Assembly (NCBI GenBank): GCA_021647705.1
Contig: JAKIUF010000021.1
Span: 1 to 64,000 of the forward strand
Origin: Gammaproteobacteria bacterium
Lineage (GTDB): Bacteria > Pseudomonadota > Gammaproteobacteria > SZUA-152
DNA length: 64,000 bases
Direction of reading: 5' to 3'
This document shows positions 9,135 to 17,436 of the stretch, piece after piece (the stretch's first letter is position 1; each line of letters starts with the position of its first letter). Under the pieces are notes generated by a model that was given only the letters and a program-made list of their open reading frames with translations, was not told the DNA's origin and did no database searches. The position numbers and the translations under genes are program-made.

Positions 9135-10046
9135 ATGAACGCAAACCATCTCTGGAAAACATCTATTATTGTCGTTGTGCTGGTCAGTATATTTTTGGCA
9201 ATTTTTCTTTTCTATAAACCCTCAGATTTTCAGTCTGACACGTCCACTGATTCAGTTAGCTATACTGTTCCTAAAACAGTTCGTTATAACTTTACTGTCA
9301 AAAACAAAACCAACCAGTTGATAGAAAAAGCCCAATTTTGGACATATGCGCCCGTTGCGCAAAATTCGACGCAAAAAGTAACGAATATAAAGGCAACACT
9401 CCCTTATGAGTTAACGGTAGATGAAACAGGAAACCAGGTTTTATCGTTTGTCATTGAAAATCTTCCACCTTATGGTAATAAAGTGCTTACCATCACTACA
9501 GAGTTACTCTTCGCCGAAGCGTCAAACCCTCAAAAAAAACCCCTATTGGATTCGTTTCTGGTTTCTGAGCGATTTGTAGAGGTTGCTCATCCAAAAATCA
9601 CCTCATTGGCACAGAAAATGTTGGGCACCGACCCTATGTTAACGAGCAAGTCTACTTATCAATGGGTTGCTGATAACATCCAGTATGCTGGTTATATTAA
9701 CGATGATCGTGGTGCACTGTATGCGTTAAACAAAAAGAAAGGTGATTGCACAGAATACATGTATTTGTTTGTTGCTTTGATGCGTGCCAATGGTATCCCG
9801 GCTCGAGGTGTTGGTGGTTATGTATACCCGCATAACGCGATATTAAAATCCAGGGATTATCACAATTGGGCTGAAGTGTATATTGACGGTGCGTGGCGAC
9901 TGGTTGATCCACAAAACCGTGTATTTATGGAGCAAAGTACGAGCTATGTCGCCATGCGTATCATTTCGGCATCGGAAAAAAACCCGTTAGCCAATACCCA
10001 TCGATTTTTGCATTCCGACAATGGTATTGTTGTAACAATGAACTAA
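9135..10046 (+). CDS. membrane-anchored transglutaminase-like cysteine protein
   Basis: 303 residues. One N-terminal membrane segment (IIVVVLVSIFLAIFLFY, about residues 10-27) is followed by a beta-rich region and then a transglutaminase-core domain with the full triad: Cys in KKGDCTEYMYLF, His in SRDYHNWAEVYI and Asp in RLVDPQNR. The fold covers transglutaminases, cysteine peptidases and peptide N-glycanases, so the chemistry could be cross-linking or cleavage. The catalytic part would lie in the periplasm. It begins 25 bp after the rhodanese-like gene, which together with the large secreted Ig/FnIII protein makes a plausible functional set (processing or cross-linking of the surface protein). 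That link is inference from neighbourhood. Confidence 0.85.
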   Translation: MNANHLWKTSIIVVVLVSIFLAIFLFYKPSDFQSDTSTDSVSYTVPKTVRYNFTVKNKTNQLIEKAQFWTYAPVAQNSTQKVTNIKATLPYELTVDETGNQVLSFVIENLPPYGNKVLTITTELLFAEASNPQKKPLLDSFLVSERFVEVAHPKITSLAQKMLGTDPMLTSKSTYQWVADNIQYAGYINDDRGALYALNKKKGDCTEYMYLFVALMRANGIPARGVGGYVYPHNAILKSRDYHNWAEVYIDGAWRLVDPQNRVFMEQSTSYVAMRIISASEKNPLANTHRFLHSDNGIVVTMN

Positions 10047-10187
10047 CCAGTGCCTACCTGAAAACTCATAACATATTGAAATATATTTGATTTATCGTAT
10101 TTTTCGCAGACGAAGTTTTTGCTTGAAAAGCTGGATTTAATAACGCTCGATTCATGCTAAACGGATATACAGCCATTATCATTAAAT

Positions 10188-11143
10188 TATATGCCTCTGA
10201 ACCATTTTCAGTCTTATCTGCCCAACTGTTTAGGATCAACAAGACGGGAGATTGGATCATGAAAGCGCCAAAAACGAATCTGTTGGACTGGCAGAAACGG
10301 TATGGAACGGAAGAAGCCTGTAATCAGGCGCTAGCGCAGCAACGCTGGCCGGAAGGGTTCCGTTGCCCGCGCTGCGGGCATGATCATGGATATGCCATCA
10401 CCACGCGCCATTCCTACGAATGTGCCCTGTGCCATTACCAAGCTTCACTCACGGCGGGGACATTGTTTCACTCTACCAACCTGCCCCTGAATAAGTGGTT
10501 CTGGGCGATTTACCTGATAGCCTCGGACAAGGGTGGAATTTCTGCCATGCGCTTTTCCAAACACATCGAGGTTTCCTGGATCACGGCCAGCCGGATGCTG
10601 TGCAAGATCCGCATTGCCATGGGACATCGGGACAGTCTTTACCGGTTACACGATTTGATCGAAATTGGCCACCATAGCGGAGGAAAGCGCGGGCGCGGTG
10701 TCGAGAGCAAAACCCCAGTGCTGGTCGCGGTTGAGAACCGGGACAAACGTGCGGGGTTTATTGCGATGCGGCAGGTTTTCGTCGTCACTCGTGAAACAGT
10801 GGCTCAATTTGTTCAGCGTCATCTCCCGCCCAATCAGTTGGTGCGTAGCGATGCGCTGGCCTCCCTGGCGGCGATTGGCAAGACACAGCACCATGCTGCG
10901 CGGGTAACGCCAGCTGACAAGGCAGGCGAATGGCTACCGTGGGTACATATTGCCATCGGCAACCTCAAGGCATTTCTGCTGGGCACCTATCACGGCGTAT
11001 CGTCCTACTATCTGCAAGAGTATCTCAATGAGTTCTGCTATCGCTTCAACCGTCGAGAGTGGGAGGCCGAGTTACCATTGCGTTTGCTCAGTGCATGTCT
11101 GACGCATACTCAAGTTAAACTGAAAATGGTTTAGAGGCATATA
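10188..11143. mobile_element. IS1595-family insertion sequence
   Basis: Terminal inverted repeats of 25 bp, TATATGCCTCTGAACCATTT at the left start (10188-10212) and its complement at 11119-11143, differ at one position. They enclose a single transposase gene whose stop codon lies inside the right repeat. Length is about 956 bp. I could not find a convincing 8-bp target duplication in the AT-rich flanks, so the exact ends may shift by a base or two or the target site may have decayed. Confidence 0.85.
10259..11134 (+). CDS. IS1595-family transposase, probably inactive
   Basis: 291 residues from ATG 10259 (GGGAG 8 bases upstream). The N-terminal zinc ribbon is present (CPRCGHDHG...CALCHYQ). 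The catalytic domain shows the second Asp (VRSDALASLAAI) and the Asn/Lys region typical of the DDNK group (IAIGNLKAFLLGTYHG). At the expected first catalytic Asp, where family members have a motif like EIDETYIGG, this copy reads EIGHHSGGKRGRG, so the Asp is missing. The element is probably immobile on its own. Confidence 0.88.
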   Translation: MKAPKTNLLDWQKRYGTEEACNQALAQQRWPEGFRCPRCGHDHGYAITTRHSYECALCHYQASLTAGTLFHSTNLPLNKWFWAIYLIASDKGGISAMRFSKHIEVSWITASRMLCKIRIAMGHRDSLYRLHDLIEIGHHSGGKRGRGVESKTPVLVAVENRDKRAGFIAMRQVFVVTRETVAQFVQRHLPPNQLVRSDALASLAAIGKTQHHAARVTPADKAGEWLPWVHIAIGNLKAFLLGTYHGVSSYYLQEYLNEFCYRFNRREWEAELPLRLLSACLTHTQVKLKMV

Positions 11144-11432
11144 AAATTAATAATTTCTGATTAACTATAATACCCCTAAAGCTTTGTTACTCAATGTATA
11201 AAAAACATATTAATATTCATGTGGTTAATAGGTTTTCGTGCGGACACATAACTAATGTACCCCCGCCAAACAAACTGTAATTTATTCAACTTTTTTACCC
11301 CATGTTACTTTTTTGAGAGTGTCCCCAGCGAATACTGATTGCTTTATCAGAAATTCATGGGCATACGGAAAAGTATTTAATATTAATAAAATCAAATAGT
11401 TATATTTTTTCTGGGGCTTTTGGAGTAACAGG
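11144..11432. other. AT-rich stretch between the IS1595 element and truncated ratA
   Basis: About 290 bp with no open reading frame I can support. It replaces the sequence that should encode the first half of RatA and is therefore the junction between imported DNA and the core chromosome. Nothing in it is recognisable as a second insertion sequence. Confidence 0.5.
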
Positions 11433-11651
11433 ATGATTGAGATTAATTTGGTTGACGGTCCTTTTAAACACCTGCATGGTTTTTGGCGTTTTGATGCACT
11501 GTCGGAAAATGCCTGTAAGATATCGTTCGACATGGAATATGAATTTTCCAGTAAACTGGTGAGCATGGCCTTGGGGCCGGTGTTCAGCCAGATTGCCAAT
11601 GCTCTGCTGGATTCTTTTTGTCAACGTGCGGAGGTTGTGTATGGAAGCTAA
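11433..11651 (+). pseudogene. ratA: ratA (COQ10/START-like) fragment, 5' half missing
   Basis: The 72 residues match only the C-terminal half of RatA/COQ10 START-domain proteins (about 145 residues): EINLVDGPFKHLHGFWRF, then FEFSSKLV-like and GPVFSQIANALLDSF. The N-terminal half, which should lie upstream of 11433, is absent and the upstream DNA is unrelated. A fortuitous GGAG lies 8 bases before ATG 11433, so a truncated protein could still be made. RatA binds 50S subunits in E. coli and the wider family binds ubiquinone; half of the fold would probably not work. The gene overlaps rnfH by 11 bp, the normal arrangement, which confirms its identity. Confidence 0.85.
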
Positions 11652-12042
11652 TGCTGCAAGTCACCCGGATCAGAGCGAAATGAAGGGTGAAATGAACAAT
11701 GGAATAACGGATGACGTGAAGAGCGCACCGAAAAAAATGACGATTGAAGTTGCCTATGCGGAGCCGGACACACAGGTGATTATTCCACTGACTGTGGATG
11801 AAGGCACGACTCTGGAACAGGCGATTCGACAGTCAGGTGTGTTGGAAACCTTTCCCGATATTGACCTTGCAGTTAACAAGGTGGGGGTTTTTGGCAAACT
11901 TGGCAAGCTGAATCAGGTTTTGCGGGAAAGGGATCGTGTGGAAATTTATCGCAAACTGATTGCTGACCCCAAAGCGGTGCGTAAACAGCGCGCGGCAGAG
12001 GGCAAAAAAATGCGCAAGGGCGGCAGCATCACTGATCAGTGA
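11641..12042 (+). CDS. rnfH: RnfH family ubiquitin-like protein
   Basis: 133 residues. ATG 11641 is preferred because GGAGG lies 6 bases upstream and the overlap with ratA is the family's usual layout. The conserved RnfH domain starts near residue 33 (MTIEVAYAEPDTQVIIPLTV) and includes VGVFGKLGKLNQVLRERDRV followed by EIYRKLIADPKAVRKQRA, the RnfH signature with a beta-grasp fold. The first 32 residues are a non-conserved extension. The role is poorly known in all species; ratA/rnfH were once called a toxin-antitoxin pair. The 3' end overlaps bamE, on the other strand, by 7 bp. Confidence 0.92.
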   Translation: MEANAASHPDQSEMKGEMNNGITDDVKSAPKKMTIEVAYAEPDTQVIIPLTVDEGTTLEQAIRQSGVLETFPDIDLAVNKVGVFGKLGKLNQVLRERDRVEIYRKLIADPKAVRKQRAAEGKKMRKGGSITDQ

Positions 12043-12461
12043 GCATGGCCTCCTGACCCTTGGGTAGACGAGCTGCGCCGCAGAGGTGAGCCCGGTTTTT
12101 TCACTTCGCTTTCTGTGGGTAACGCTGACTGCACATCAATTTTGGTGAGTTGGTCGTTTTCAAAATACACGGTAAGGTGTGCGGACTGGTGTTCGTCCGT
12201 ATTGCCGGCCTCATAGATGTACACGTAATCCCAGCGATCACGGTGGAAGGGATCGACGATTAACGGAGTGCCCAAGGTCATCTCAACTCGCGTTTTATCC
12301 ATACCAATTTTAAGTTTTTCAAACATTTCCTGAGTGATAACATTACCCTGTTGAATGTCGATCTTGTGTACAGAACAAGCCGACAGCAGCAACAGGAAAA
12401 ACACGATTGACAGACAGCGTCCGGTTTTTGTTAAAAAGGATCTGGCGAAAAAATCAGTCAT
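12036..12461 (-). CDS. bamE: outer membrane protein assembly factor BamE (SmpA/OmlA)
   Basis: 141-residue lipoprotein with a lipobox LLSAC (Cys29) followed by the SmpA/OmlA core: QEMFEKLKIGMDKTRVEMTL, GTPLIVDPFHRDRWDY and VYFENDQLTKIDV. BamE is a small outer-membrane lipoprotein of the Bam complex that inserts beta-barrel proteins, here relevant to the two porins of this window. The C-terminal tail past residue 120 is low complexity and not conserved. Divergent from fur, as in Pseudomonas and E. coli relatives, with about 110 bp between the start codons to hold both promoters. Confidence 0.95.
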   Translation of the reverse strand: MTDFFARSFLTKTGRCLSIVFFLLLLSACSVHKIDIQQGNVITQEMFEKLKIGMDKTRVEMTLGTPLIVDPFHRDRWDYVYIYEAGNTDEHQSAHLTVYFENDQLTKIDVQSALPTESEVKKPGSPLRRSSSTQGSGGHAH

Positions 12462-12574
12462 AATGCTTTGAGACTCAGAGTGTAAACAGTGTTAACGCGA
12501 TGAAGTTGCGCAGCATCTTAACCGATAACGTGGCGGGATTGTAGCAATCCGCACGTTTGGCAGGCAGAGAAACC

Positions 12575-13006
12575 ATGACCATTTCCAGTAATGAATTACG
12601 GGCCGCAGGGCTCAAGTCCACACTTCCACGCCGCAAGATACTGGAGGTGATGGAATCCCGTGGCACACGCCACATGAGTGCAGAGGATATCTATCGCAGC
12701 CTGCTGGAGTCTGAGGAGGATGTGGGGCTGGCGACAGTGTATCGGGTGTTAACCCAGTTTGAAGCAGCGGGTCTGGTGGCAAAGCACAATTTTGAAGGCG
12801 GACACTCGGTGTACGAGCTTAACCAGGGTGAGCACCACGATCATATTTTATGTGTGAAATGCGGCAAGGTGGAAGAATTTGTGGATGAGGTTATTGAACA
12901 ACGCCAGCATGACATTGCTGAGAAGGCGGGGTATGCCATGACTGACCATTGCCTGTACATCTATGGCATCTGTGCCGACTGCCAGAAGGAAGAGGCTGGT
13001 GGTTAA
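12575..13006 (+). CDS. fur: ferric uptake regulator Fur
   Basis: 143 residues from ATG 12575; an upstream in-frame TTG at 12557 is less likely. Winged-helix DNA-binding domain (LKSTLPRRKILEVMES, VGLATVYRVLTQFEAAGLV) and the metal-binding dimerisation domain (GEHHDHILCVKCGK, then CADCQ) are complete. Fur uses ferrous iron as co-repressor and represses iron uptake and other genes through 19-bp boxes rich in GATAAT. A cluster of Fur-box-like sequence follows 350-390 bp downstream, ahead of the T6SS-associated module. In related bacteria recN lies convergent and next to fur, so the genes at 13469-19686 look inserted. Confidence 0.97.
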   Translation: MTISSNELRAAGLKSTLPRRKILEVMESRGTRHMSAEDIYRSLLESEEDVGLATVYRVLTQFEAAGLVAKHNFEGGHSVYELNQGEHHDHILCVKCGKVEEFVDEVIEQRQHDIAEKAGYAMTDHCLYIYGICADCQKEEAGG

Positions 13007-13347
13007 CTGTGAATTAAGCGCTTAAACGTACATTTCGCACCCAGTTATACTTGTTATTCCAAATAATCAATTAGATCCGTTACCTTTTGAGCAGCATGAA
13101 AAATCACAATTTACTCAGATTTATTCACCAGCGATTGAGCGATACATTCATTTAAAGACAGCATATTTTGCGGGATCTGTTAACCTGTTGTTTTTAAAGA
13201 AAATATTTCATCCTTGCCCCAATAATATCCGACAAATGCCGCAAAAATACCAAATCCCGTCGATGCGTCTGCTAACTGCCATAACCTTGTAAACCTCGGG
13301 TATATTGGTCAGGACAAGCAGCAAGGTTATCCATTTCAAAATTTCCG

Positions 13348-13397
13348 GAATGATAATGCTGATTGAGTATCATCATTTAATGAGAATGATTGAGAAA
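13348..13397. promoter_or_regulatory. possible Fur-box cluster upstream of the T6SS-associated module
   Basis: Between 13349 and 13397 the sequence holds several GATAAT-like hexamers in series: TGATAATGCTGATTGAG, then TATCATCATT, then AATGAGAATGATTGAGAA. Single 19-bp windows match the GATAATGATAATCATTATC consensus only at about half of the positions, so this is a cluster of weak matches. The location, about 75-120 bp before the first gene of the module and just downstream of fur, is what makes it attractive. The remainder of the gap 13007-13468 contains a 12-bp palindrome TTAAGCGCTTAA at about 13015 and no gene. Confidence 0.35.
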
Positions 13398-13468
13398 ATG
13401 GCCAGCATGGCTTTTTTACAGTAGATTTATTTTAAGTCCGACAGGCTCCAAGGCAAGGAAATACCCCA

Positions 13469-14467
13469 ATGCAGTTAAATAATCGAACACCTTTCTCTGT
13501 AAAAAATATGGTATCACTGAATGAAGAAGGCATGGATACACTTTATGTCATTGTCAAAGCCTCGTTTGATATTGAAAAACACTGGACGCTTGCGAATGAG
13601 CAAAGCCTGCCGCAAGCAGCTGATGAATATTGGGGAGACCCAAGTGAATCCAGCTTGAAATATGCGACGGACTTTCACCCTGGAAAGGCGGCAACCGATA
13701 TTATCGTCTCTGGTCATGCTTGCGCCCCTGATTGTAAACCCGTTCATGAGCTGGATGTCCGTGTAACGGTTGGCGATCGACAAAAAATCGTGCGCGTTTT
13801 TGGTGATCGATATTGGCATAAAGGCTTAATAAGTCCTCCTGAAACCTTCGAAACGCTGCCTTTGCTCTATGAAAAAGCGTTTGGTGGACAACATATTCTG
13901 GAGGGTGAACTCAAATCTCAGGAACCCAGAAATCCCGTTGGCAAAGGATATCAGGGAGAAAGATCAGATGCTGAAATGGAAGGCCAGCCATTGCCTAACA
14001 TCGAAGACCCTCAACAACTCATTCGTGCGATGTCCGATACGCCAACGCCTGCGGGGTTTGGCTTTCAGGCTCCTCATTGGCAGCCACGTGTGGGCTTTGG
14101 TGGTACCTACGATGCGCATTGGCAACAGAGCAGAGCACCTTACCTACCCGAGGACTATGACAAACGCTTTCAAAATGCAGCACACCCTGATTTGATTTAT
14201 CCGGGGTTTTTAAGCGGTGGTGAATCCGTTGAAATCACGCATATGCATCCTGCGGGAACTCTGCATTTTTTATTGCCCAAGGTTAAGCTGGTAGGGCGTG
14301 TTAAAGCAGCGCAGCAACACTCCCTGCATTTTAATATGGAGAGCGTGATCATAGAACCCAGCATTTTGCAGTGTCATATGGTATGGAAAGCGGCACATGT
14401 GTGTTACAACGATGCTTTTCATATTCAGGCTATCGATGTGGATCTGTCTCACCTAGCTCGAAAATGA
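13469..14467 (+). CDS. DUF2169 family protein, T6SS effector chaperone/adaptor type
   Basis: 332 residues matching the DUF2169 pattern: NNRTPFSVKNMVSLNEEGMD at the start, KASFDIEKHW, DIIVSGHACAP, VFGDRYW, PLLYEKAFGGQ, NPVGKGY, PAGFGFQAPHWQPR and a C-terminal beta-rich part with DTVWIEP-like positions. Members lie in T6SS loci next to PAAR-like DUF4150 genes; one, Atu3641 of Agrobacterium, is reported to act in loading a cognate effector onto VgrG. No signal peptide, so cytoplasmic. First gene of the module; 43 bp to the next gene. The role here is by family and context. Confidence 0.9.
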   Translation: MQLNNRTPFSVKNMVSLNEEGMDTLYVIVKASFDIEKHWTLANEQSLPQAADEYWGDPSESSLKYATDFHPGKAATDIIVSGHACAPDCKPVHELDVRVTVGDRQKIVRVFGDRYWHKGLISPPETFETLPLLYEKAFGGQHILEGELKSQEPRNPVGKGYQGERSDAEMEGQPLPNIEDPQQLIRAMSDTPTPAGFGFQAPHWQPRVGFGGTYDAHWQQSRAPYLPEDYDKRFQNAAHPDLIYPGFLSGGESVEITHMHPAGTLHFLLPKVKLVGRVKAAQQHSLHFNMESVIIEPSILQCHMVWKAAHVCYNDAFHIQAIDVDLSHLARK

Positions 14468-14510
14468 AAGTAATACATAAACAAATCTTACCGGATAACA
14501 CAATATAGTC

Positions 14511-15761
14511 ATGTCCACTAATAACCTACAAAAAATGACACCTTTTCGTGACATTTTTGAAGAGCATGTGGACGAAGCAGCCTTGCTATGGATGTTACGT
14601 TCTTCTTCTGTTTCTCAATCACAGACAACTCAGCAAAAGCTGGCAAAACTGGAGTCACGTCTACACAAACACTTGGCCGGTTTACAGGTTTCGCCCGACG
14701 ATGCGTGGTTTTTTTGCAGCGAGGCCATTGAGCGCTTTGAGCAAATCGGTGAAGCCTTTGTGATGGCAGTGATAGCCTTTGAAAGTAAAACGACCTCTAA
14801 AATTCAAATCGCCATCGAAAAGGGGATGAGTAACGCGGAAACCTTTAAGGGGTTAACCGCCGCGTTAGGCTGGTTGCCAGTGGATATCAGTCAGCACTGG
14901 ATAAAAAGGCTTTTGGCCAGTAACGTTTTGGAGCACCAACATTTAGCGATAGCAGCATGCAGTATTCGCAGAGACAATCCCGGTGAGGCTTTGGAAAAAA
15001 TACTAACCCAATGCCAAGAACACAAACCACTCTATACACGCGCATTACGCCTAGTCGGTGAACTAAAACAACACGATTTGTTATCAATCCTGGAGCCTAT
15101 CGTCAATCAGGCTTCGCGAGCTGATAATGCGGATGACATTTTTTGGGCCAGTTGGTCCAGTGTTTTACTGGGTCAACACGCCGCATTAACCCCCCTTAAA
15201 AATACGGTGATGACCAACGGCAAGCACCAATCGCGTGCCATCGAGTTGGCATTCAGCGCCTTACCCATCCCCCAGGCGCAGCAATGGATCGAAGAACTAG
15301 CACAAGATACCCAGCAAATATGTCATGTGATTCAGGCTGTTGCCGTTTTGGGAGATTCCCATGCGATCGACTGGCTTATTGAACAAATGGAAGACGCTAC
15401 ATTATCTCGCCAAGCAGGAGAAGCTTTCACGAGGATAACCGGTGTCGATCTTGAGCAACAACAGCTCACCCAAAAACGCACTCAAGATAAGTCGGATGAC
15501 GAAAACCCTGACGAGAATGACAATGACCTTTTATGGCCAGACAGAGAAAAAATCGCTGATTTCTGGCAACAGATCCATCCCCAGTTTAGCCCGGGACACC
15601 GCTATTTTCTGGGCCACCCTCTTGAAACAACACATTTAACAACCGTATTACAGCGAGGCATACAAGGCCACCGGCAAGCGGCAGCAATGGCGCTTGCTTT
15701 GCATAATCCTGAGCATGCCTATGTGAATACCGAAGCTATTATACCGAGGGTCATACAATGA
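14511..15761 (+). CDS. T6SS-associated HEAT-repeat-like protein (TIGR02270 type)
   Basis: 416 residues, largely helical, with repeated short helical pairs (for example AIAACSIRRDNPGEAL and AIELAFSALPIPQAQQWIE). Ends with a conserved-looking tail, GHRYFLGHPLETTHLTTVLQ and GHRQAAAMALAL, that I associate with the TIGR02270 family found beside DUF2169 and DUF4150 genes. An acidic low-complexity linker (DKSDDENPDENDND) precedes it. Cytoplasmic, no known enzymatic motif; probably a scaffold in effector loading. Its stop overlaps the next start as ATGA, so translation is coupled. Confidence 0.8.
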   Translation: MSTNNLQKMTPFRDIFEEHVDEAALLWMLRSSSVSQSQTTQQKLAKLESRLHKHLAGLQVSPDDAWFFCSEAIERFEQIGEAFVMAVIAFESKTTSKIQIAIEKGMSNAETFKGLTAALGWLPVDISQHWIKRLLASNVLEHQHLAIAACSIRRDNPGEALEKILTQCQEHKPLYTRALRLVGELKQHDLLSILEPIVNQASRADNADDIFWASWSSVLLGQHAALTPLKNTVMTNGKHQSRAIELAFSALPIPQAQQWIEELAQDTQQICHVIQAVAVLGDSHAIDWLIEQMEDATLSRQAGEAFTRITGVDLEQQQLTQKRTQDKSDDENPDENDNDLLWPDREKIADFWQQIHPQFSPGHRYFLGHPLETTHLTTVLQRGIQGHRQAAAMALALHNPEHAYVNTEAIIPRVIQ

Positions 15762-16894
15762 CAGCGGTGCTTCTGGCAGGTGTGGGTATGGTTACCCCTG
15801 TAGGGATCGGTGTCGAAATGGTCAATACCTCCGTGCAGGCAGGGATCAACCGTTACGCACAAACCGATATTATCGGTCATGATGATGATCCTGTGCGCAT
15901 GGCGCTGGTTCCTCAATTAGCCTTGGCCGAGACTGTCGATAACCAGCGACTGAAAGGAGCACCTAGCACCTGGCAAAAAAGAATGTTGTGTTTGGCGACA
16001 CTTGCCTTGACGGACTTGGCAGAAAGGACTCCCTGCTTGCCTCAACAGCCTGTTCCGTTGTTTTTGGCGGGGCCGGAGCCTTATATCAGCTTACCCAATA
16101 TTGATTGTGAATTTATCGAGGATTTAGCCGAACAATCGGGCGTTAATATTGATATCAGCAATTGCCGTGTCACCAATACCGGTCGTGCAGGTGGGATTCA
16201 GTCCATTGATACCGCCTTTAAATATTTTGCCAGCACCGGAGCACATTATGCCCTGGTCGGTGGTGTTGACAGCTTTTACGATAGACACGTCATGAATTAT
16301 TTGGACGAGACCTCCCGCCTGCTTAAAAATGATAGCCTGGATGGTTTTGTTCCTGGAGAAGGAGCCGGTTTTTTACTGCTTGTTTCTCCCGATGCGCCTG
16401 AAGAAATTCGTCAACAAGCTACTGTTTGCCTATACAGCCCCGGTATTGCCCATGAAGCAGGCCACCTGCTTGGCAAAAAAAAATCGCGTGCTGAAAGTTT
16501 GGCGGCGGCTTTTACTCAGGCGAATAGGGCAACACCTGAGCCGGTTCGTTACCTGTACAGCTCGGAAAATGGCGAAAGATACTACGCCAAAGAACTTAGT
16601 GTTGCCTTAATCCGTAACCAGCAATCCATGAGTCCGCAATATGATATTTACCGTCCGGCTGAATCGTTTGGTGATCTGGGAGCGGCTTTTGGTCCTGTCG
16701 CAGTGGGGTTGGCCAGTGTGAATAGTGCCAGCGACAAGACAGCTACCCTGGTGTATTGTTCCTCTGATTCAAGCCCAAGGGCAGCGCTGTGTATGACATC
16801 ATTAGTCAATATGGAAAATAGCAACACGTCTTCTTCATCACACCAAAACGATACCGTGACGGATAACACACGGAAAGTGTATGATCGTGCTTAA
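15758..16894 (+). CDS. beta-ketoacyl-synthase-like protein lacking the catalytic Cys, T6SS-associated
   Basis: 378 residues with a thiolase/ketosynthase fold: start LAGVGMVTPVGIGVEM, mid-part ALVGGVDSFYDRHVMNYLDE and GFVPGEGAGFLLLV. The nucleophile elbow, DTACSSS or similar in active ketosynthases, is replaced by TNTGRAGGIQSIDTAF, with no Cys at the expected place. The usual C-terminal His motifs are also weak (YSSENGERYYAKEL in place of HGTGT). It is a pseudoenzyme of the type seen in effector modules with DUF2169 and DUF4150. The function is not established; it may fold or carry the effector. Overlaps the upstream gene by 4 bp. Confidence 0.85.
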   Translation: MTAVLLAGVGMVTPVGIGVEMVNTSVQAGINRYAQTDIIGHDDDPVRMALVPQLALAETVDNQRLKGAPSTWQKRMLCLATLALTDLAERTPCLPQQPVPLFLAGPEPYISLPNIDCEFIEDLAEQSGVNIDISNCRVTNTGRAGGIQSIDTAFKYFASTGAHYALVGGVDSFYDRHVMNYLDETSRLLKNDSLDGFVPGEGAGFLLLVSPDAPEEIRQQATVCLYSPGIAHEAGHLLGKKKSRAESLAAAFTQANRATPEPVRYLYSSENGERYYAKELSVALIRNQQSMSPQYDIYRPAESFGDLGAAFGPVAVGLASVNSASDKTATLVYCSSDSSPRAALCMTSLVNMENSNTSSSSHQNDTVTDNTRKVYDRA

Positions 16895-16921
16895 AATAAA
16901 CGGCGAAGGATAGTAGTCATC

Positions 16922-17413
16922 ATGGCACGCACCGTATTTGCAAATAGTCGAAATTTTAGCCATAAAGGCAGTGGTGACCAATCCATATGCTCTGCGCCTG
17001 ATGTGTGTAAAACCCCAATAGGGAGTTCCACTCCGCCCATTCCATATCCGGTGATGAGCAAAGCCGGTGATGCTGCCGGTTATAGCACATCCGTCTTTAT
17101 TGATGGTAATCCGACGGCGATTGCAAGTTCTACGCATACTAAATGTACCGGTGACCAGCCTGGAAGCGCCAATGGGGTGGGGTCAGGCACTGTCGGAGAT
17201 AAAACACAATTTTCTACCTACTCTTTTGATGTCAAGGTCGATGGTGAAGGTGTGGTGCGACATATGGATATGACTACCATGAATAATGGTAATACTGTCG
17301 GCAGTGTTCTCGGAACTTCGACCGCCCCCGCCAATATTGCGCAAGACCAACAGGCACAATGTATGCAATCTGCTGCTGAAAGTGGCACTCCCTTTGTGGC
17401 GAGTATCCTTTAA
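16922..17413 (+). CDS. DUF4150 PAAR-like T6SS spike-tip protein
   Basis: 163 residues with the PAAR-like DUF4150 pattern: NSRNFSHKGSGDQSICSAPD, CKTPIGSSTPPIPYPVMSKA, SVFIDGNPTAIASSTHTKCT, GDQPGS and GVGSGTVGDK. These proteins cap the VgrG spike and carry or recruit effectors. This copy ends shortly after the PAAR-like domain, so the effector must be a separate polypeptide, probably the product at 18640. Ribosome-binding site AAGGATAG. No vgrG, hcp or sheath gene is in the window, so the machine itself must be elsewhere. Confidence 0.9.
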   Translation: MARTVFANSRNFSHKGSGDQSICSAPDVCKTPIGSSTPPIPYPVMSKAGDAAGYSTSVFIDGNPTAIASSTHTKCTGDQPGSANGVGSGTVGDKTQFSTYSFDVKVDGEGVVRHMDMTTMNNGNTVGSVLGTSTAPANIAQDQQAQCMQSAAESGTPFVASIL

Positions 17414-17436
17414 CCGGTAAAACATCATCGAATGAC

